Origin: an uncultured Solobacterium sp.
Lineage (GTDB): Bacteria > Bacillota_I > Bacilli_A > Erysipelotrichales > Erysipelotrichaceae
Length of the DNA stretch: 25,792 nt
Assembly (NCBI GenBank): GCA_938041275.1
Contig: CALISH010000091.1
Span: forward strand, 1 to 25,792
Direction of reading: 5' to 3'
Position 1 is the first letter of the stretch. The number at the start of each line of letters is the position of its first letter. The notes beneath the pieces were generated by a model. That model did no database searches, was not told where the DNA came from, and was given only the letters and a program-made list of their open reading frames with translations. Position numbers and translations under genes: made by a program. This document shows, one piece after another, positions 24,050 through 25,792 of the stretch.

Positions 24050-24667
24050 ATGTATGATACAGCAAAAAGTATAAAAGACTCTATTACAGAAATCGAAAGA
24101 TTGCTGGGTTATGGCTTTGGTATAATTACCAAAGACAGTGACGATAAATATTTATATACAGGCCGATTCAATCTGTTTGGTGATATTTTTAAAATATCAA
24201 TATACGTCAGAAAAGGGTACGGATATCCTGATGAAATAGATGTCATTTACTTTGAGTCTAGCGCCGAATGTAATGTATTCGGCGTAAACTATGTAGTCGG
24301 TATAACCGATAACGTAACATGCGGCAGCGTGAATAAAGATATAGAGCTAGCGATAAGCTCTATATTAAAAATCAGAGCATTATTATTTGATATATCAGAA
24401 TATGGTAAATCGTTTATGGAATGGCTGAATGAAAAAGGTGCAACGCTAGCTGCATATGGTACTGTTCCAAACGATGAGCCATCAAGCTTAGACTTTATAA
24501 GCTTACAATTCGATAATATACCTTTTGAATTGGTGGGTACATCTAACAAAGAAGAAATCGGACTTGTATATTACTTATACAATACCGATTTAGAAGAACG
24601 AATTGACGATGACTGGTATACATTACCGGGCGGTATTCGTCAATTGGCGATCGAAATGGGAATGTAA
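24050..24667 (+). CDS. Unknown 205-aa protein, paralogue of the 23321-23911 product
   Basis: The start is strongly supported by ACAAGGAGGATATTACC. The 205-aa acidic protein shares the layout of its left neighbour: an N-terminal helix, a strand block with YTGRFNLFGDIFKISIYV, and a helix IELAISSILKIRALLFDIS. It then differs at the C-terminus. Base composition is a little less AT-rich than its neighbours, with codons such as GCG, GGC and GCC that are rare elsewhere in the window, which hints at separate acquisition. Own promoter and terminator make it a stand-alone cassette. Function unknown. Confidence 0.82.
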   Translation: MYDTAKSIKDSITEIERLLGYGFGIITKDSDDKYLYTGRFNLFGDIFKISIYVRKGYGYPDEIDVIYFESSAECNVFGVNYVVGITDNVTCGSVNKDIELAISSILKIRALLFDISEYGKSFMEWLNEKGATLAAYGTVPNDEPSSLDFISLQFDNIPFELVGTSNKEEIGLVYYLYNTDLEERIDDDWYTLPGGIRQLAIEMGM

Positions 24668-24675
24668 TTTATACA

Positions 24676-24718
24676 GGGTAGGTTAATTAACCTACCCTAT
24701 ATACTTTTCTTTTTTTTC
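24676..24718 (+). terminator. Intrinsic terminator
   Basis: The perfect palindrome GGGTAGGTTAATTAACCTACCC is cut here to its arms: GGGTAGG (24676-24682) and CCTACCC (24691-24697). It is followed by TATATACTTTTCTTTTTTTT. Confidence 0.88.
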
Positions 24719-24736
24719 TTAGAGTAATAGGAATTA

Positions 24737-24755
24737 TAGTTGTATACTATAATTG
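24737..24755 (+). promoter_or_regulatory. Promoter of the 24798 gene
   Basis: ATAGTTGTATACTATAATTG contains the same TATACTATAAT core, with TATAAT at 24748-24753, 44 nt before the start codon. Confidence 0.65.
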
Positions 24756-24797
24756 TGACTCATCGGTTATAGTTAATTTAAAAAGGAGGATAAAACT

Positions 24798-25322
24798 ATG
24801 AGTGAAATTAAAGATCTTTATAATGACAATTATCATCTTGTAAACAATGAGATTATAAAGTACTTAGATAAGTTCTTTAGAAGTATTAATATGCTATCTA
24901 TTGGCGGAGAAACACCTGAAGGTGTAGATATTAAACCACCATTGGAGATAATACAATCTATGGACCAACCGTATGGTATACGTAAGCGTACAATAAATCT
25001 ATTAGATTTGAATATGAAATTCCATTTACTAGAAGAAATAGGTGCTGGGACCAAAAAGAATGCTTATATTTTCTATGCTTTGGAAATGTATGATAGTATT
25101 CATATTCAACTTGGACAATTTACTATTGGCAGTTTAAAAGCAGAGGTATTACGTGAAGCATTAGAGTATATTTGGAAATATCTAATGGCAAGTTCTAAAT
25201 ATAATAATAATGGTATTGATGTAGCTGATGTGTATAAGTTACATTCTATTATTGATCATATCTATTATATTAAAACTGTATATGAACACGGATTCGATTT
25301 TAGAGAGCAAAAAGATGAGTGA
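24798..25322 (+). CDS. Unknown 174-aa protein
   Basis: The start follows AAAAAGGAGGATAAAACT. The protein is mixed alpha/beta, with an N-terminal helix, a strand-rich centre (MKFHLLEEIG, YIFYALEMYDSIHIQLGQF) and a long helix (LREALEYIWKYLM). No membrane segment or catalytic motif is seen. The general build resembles the other unknown proteins of this end of the window. Its stop overlaps the next start by 8 nt (ATGAGTGA), so the pair is translationally coupled. Confidence 0.82.
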   Translation: MSEIKDLYNDNYHLVNNEIIKYLDKFFRSINMLSIGGETPEGVDIKPPLEIIQSMDQPYGIRKRTINLLDLNMKFHLLEEIGAGTKKNAYIFYALEMYDSIHIQLGQFTIGSLKAEVLREALEYIWKYLMASSKYNNNGIDVADVYKLHSIIDHIYYIKTVYEHGFDFREQKDE

Positions 25323-25792
25323 GTTTTTAAGAATAGCTAAAGAGGAAGACTTGGATTATGAAAGATATCTACCAAGATTATTTAATGACTTCTTTAGTCG
25401 TATTCCATTTGATAATGAATCTTTCGATGGATTCATTAAAAAGAAAAGAATTGTACATGTATTAAATATTGATAATAACTATATCAAGTATGGCATTCAT
25501 CTACAAGATATCAATGTGTATATTGTGTTACAATTTAAATGCATTGATGGATATATTACTGATACTAAGGTTGAACAGTTTGTATTAAACCCATTCTTTA
25601 AGAACTCGGTAATTATATTAAACAAATCTTCTTATAAGATAGATAGGGATATTGTACGTGCTATATTTGATAATATGGCTAAACTTATTGCGGAATTCAA
25701 ATATAACTTTCCTATGTACAATAAAATTAATGACAAGGAGTTTTTTGATTTAGCACAAGACTATTTCTATCTAGCAACTAAAGACACTATTT
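25315..25792 (+). CDS. Unknown protein, truncated at the right edge
   Basis: An open frame from the ATG at 25315 runs 159 codons to the window end without a stop. It overlaps the end of the previous gene by 8 nt. It begins MSEFLRIAKEEDLDYERYLP and continues with strand-rich segments (YIKYGIHLQDINVYIVLQF) and a helix (IVRAIFDNMAKLIAEF). That layout matches the upstream 174-aa protein in outline, so the two may be diverged duplicates. No motif is recognised. Confidence 0.75.
   Translation, partial: MSEFLRIAKEEDLDYERYLPRLFNDFFSRIPFDNESFDGFIKKKRIVHVLNIDNNYIKYGIHLQDINVYIVLQFKCIDGYITDTKVEQFVLNPFFKNSVIILNKSSYKIDRDIVRAIFDNMAKLIAEFKYNFPMYNKINDKEFFDLAQDYFYLATKDTI

Overview
This 25.8-kb window is AT-rich, densely packed DNA, most likely from a large (jumbo-type) tailed dsDNA bacteriophage. 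The evidence is a combination of phage-style replication genes (family B DNA polymerase, UvsX/RecA-like recombinase, Rad50/SbcC/gp46-like ATPase, NAD+-dependent ligase, dihydrofolate reductase), a probable portal protein at the left edge, and pieces of a phage-encoded multisubunit RNA polymerase. Strong AGGAGG ribosome-binding sites and AT-rich codons suggest a low-GC Bacillota-type host, but the window does not identify the host or the phage genus.

Layout. (1) 1-3563, minus strand: a truncated portal-like gene, a 192-aa unknown, and a family B DNA polymerase that stops after palm motif A. Upstream lies a 348-nt gene-free leader (3564-3911) with nested inverted repeats and a promoter at its far end. 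(2) 3912-4334, minus: a small unknown, divergent from a 342-aa AT-hook protein (4421-5449, plus). (3) 5503-7063, minus: four short monocistronic genes. One is a small membrane protein. The other three are tandem cassettes that share promoter, structured leader and terminator but carry two different kinds of ORF. (4) 7176-13004, plus: recombinase, C-terminal part of RNA polymerase beta, and DNA ligase. (5) 13103-16458, plus: an insulated 207-aa gene, then an operon with a 221-aa unknown, the N-terminal half of RNA polymerase beta split over two overlapping ORFs, and a 78-aa unknown. (6) 16530-21753, plus: a 363-aa unknown, a zinc-ribbon protein, the Rad50-like ATPase, two small membrane proteins and dihydrofolate reductase. 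(7) 21753-25792, plus: unknown small and mid-size proteins, at least two of them paralogous, partly in units with their own promoter and terminator.

Taken together, the genes copy and repair the genome (polymerase, recombinase, ligase, Rad50-like ATPase), supply nucleotides (DHFR) and transcribe late or middle genes (RNA polymerase beta fragments; beta-prime is not in the window). Units are separated by near-perfect intrinsic terminators.

Most notable: the beta subunit lies in three separate ORFs with the C-terminal part encoded first; the DNA polymerase lacks its catalytic C-terminal half here; a repeated structured RNA leader serves as a common shell for different small ORFs; and the polymerase has a long folded 5' leader. 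No tRNA, rRNA, CRISPR array, insertion sequence or integrase was seen.
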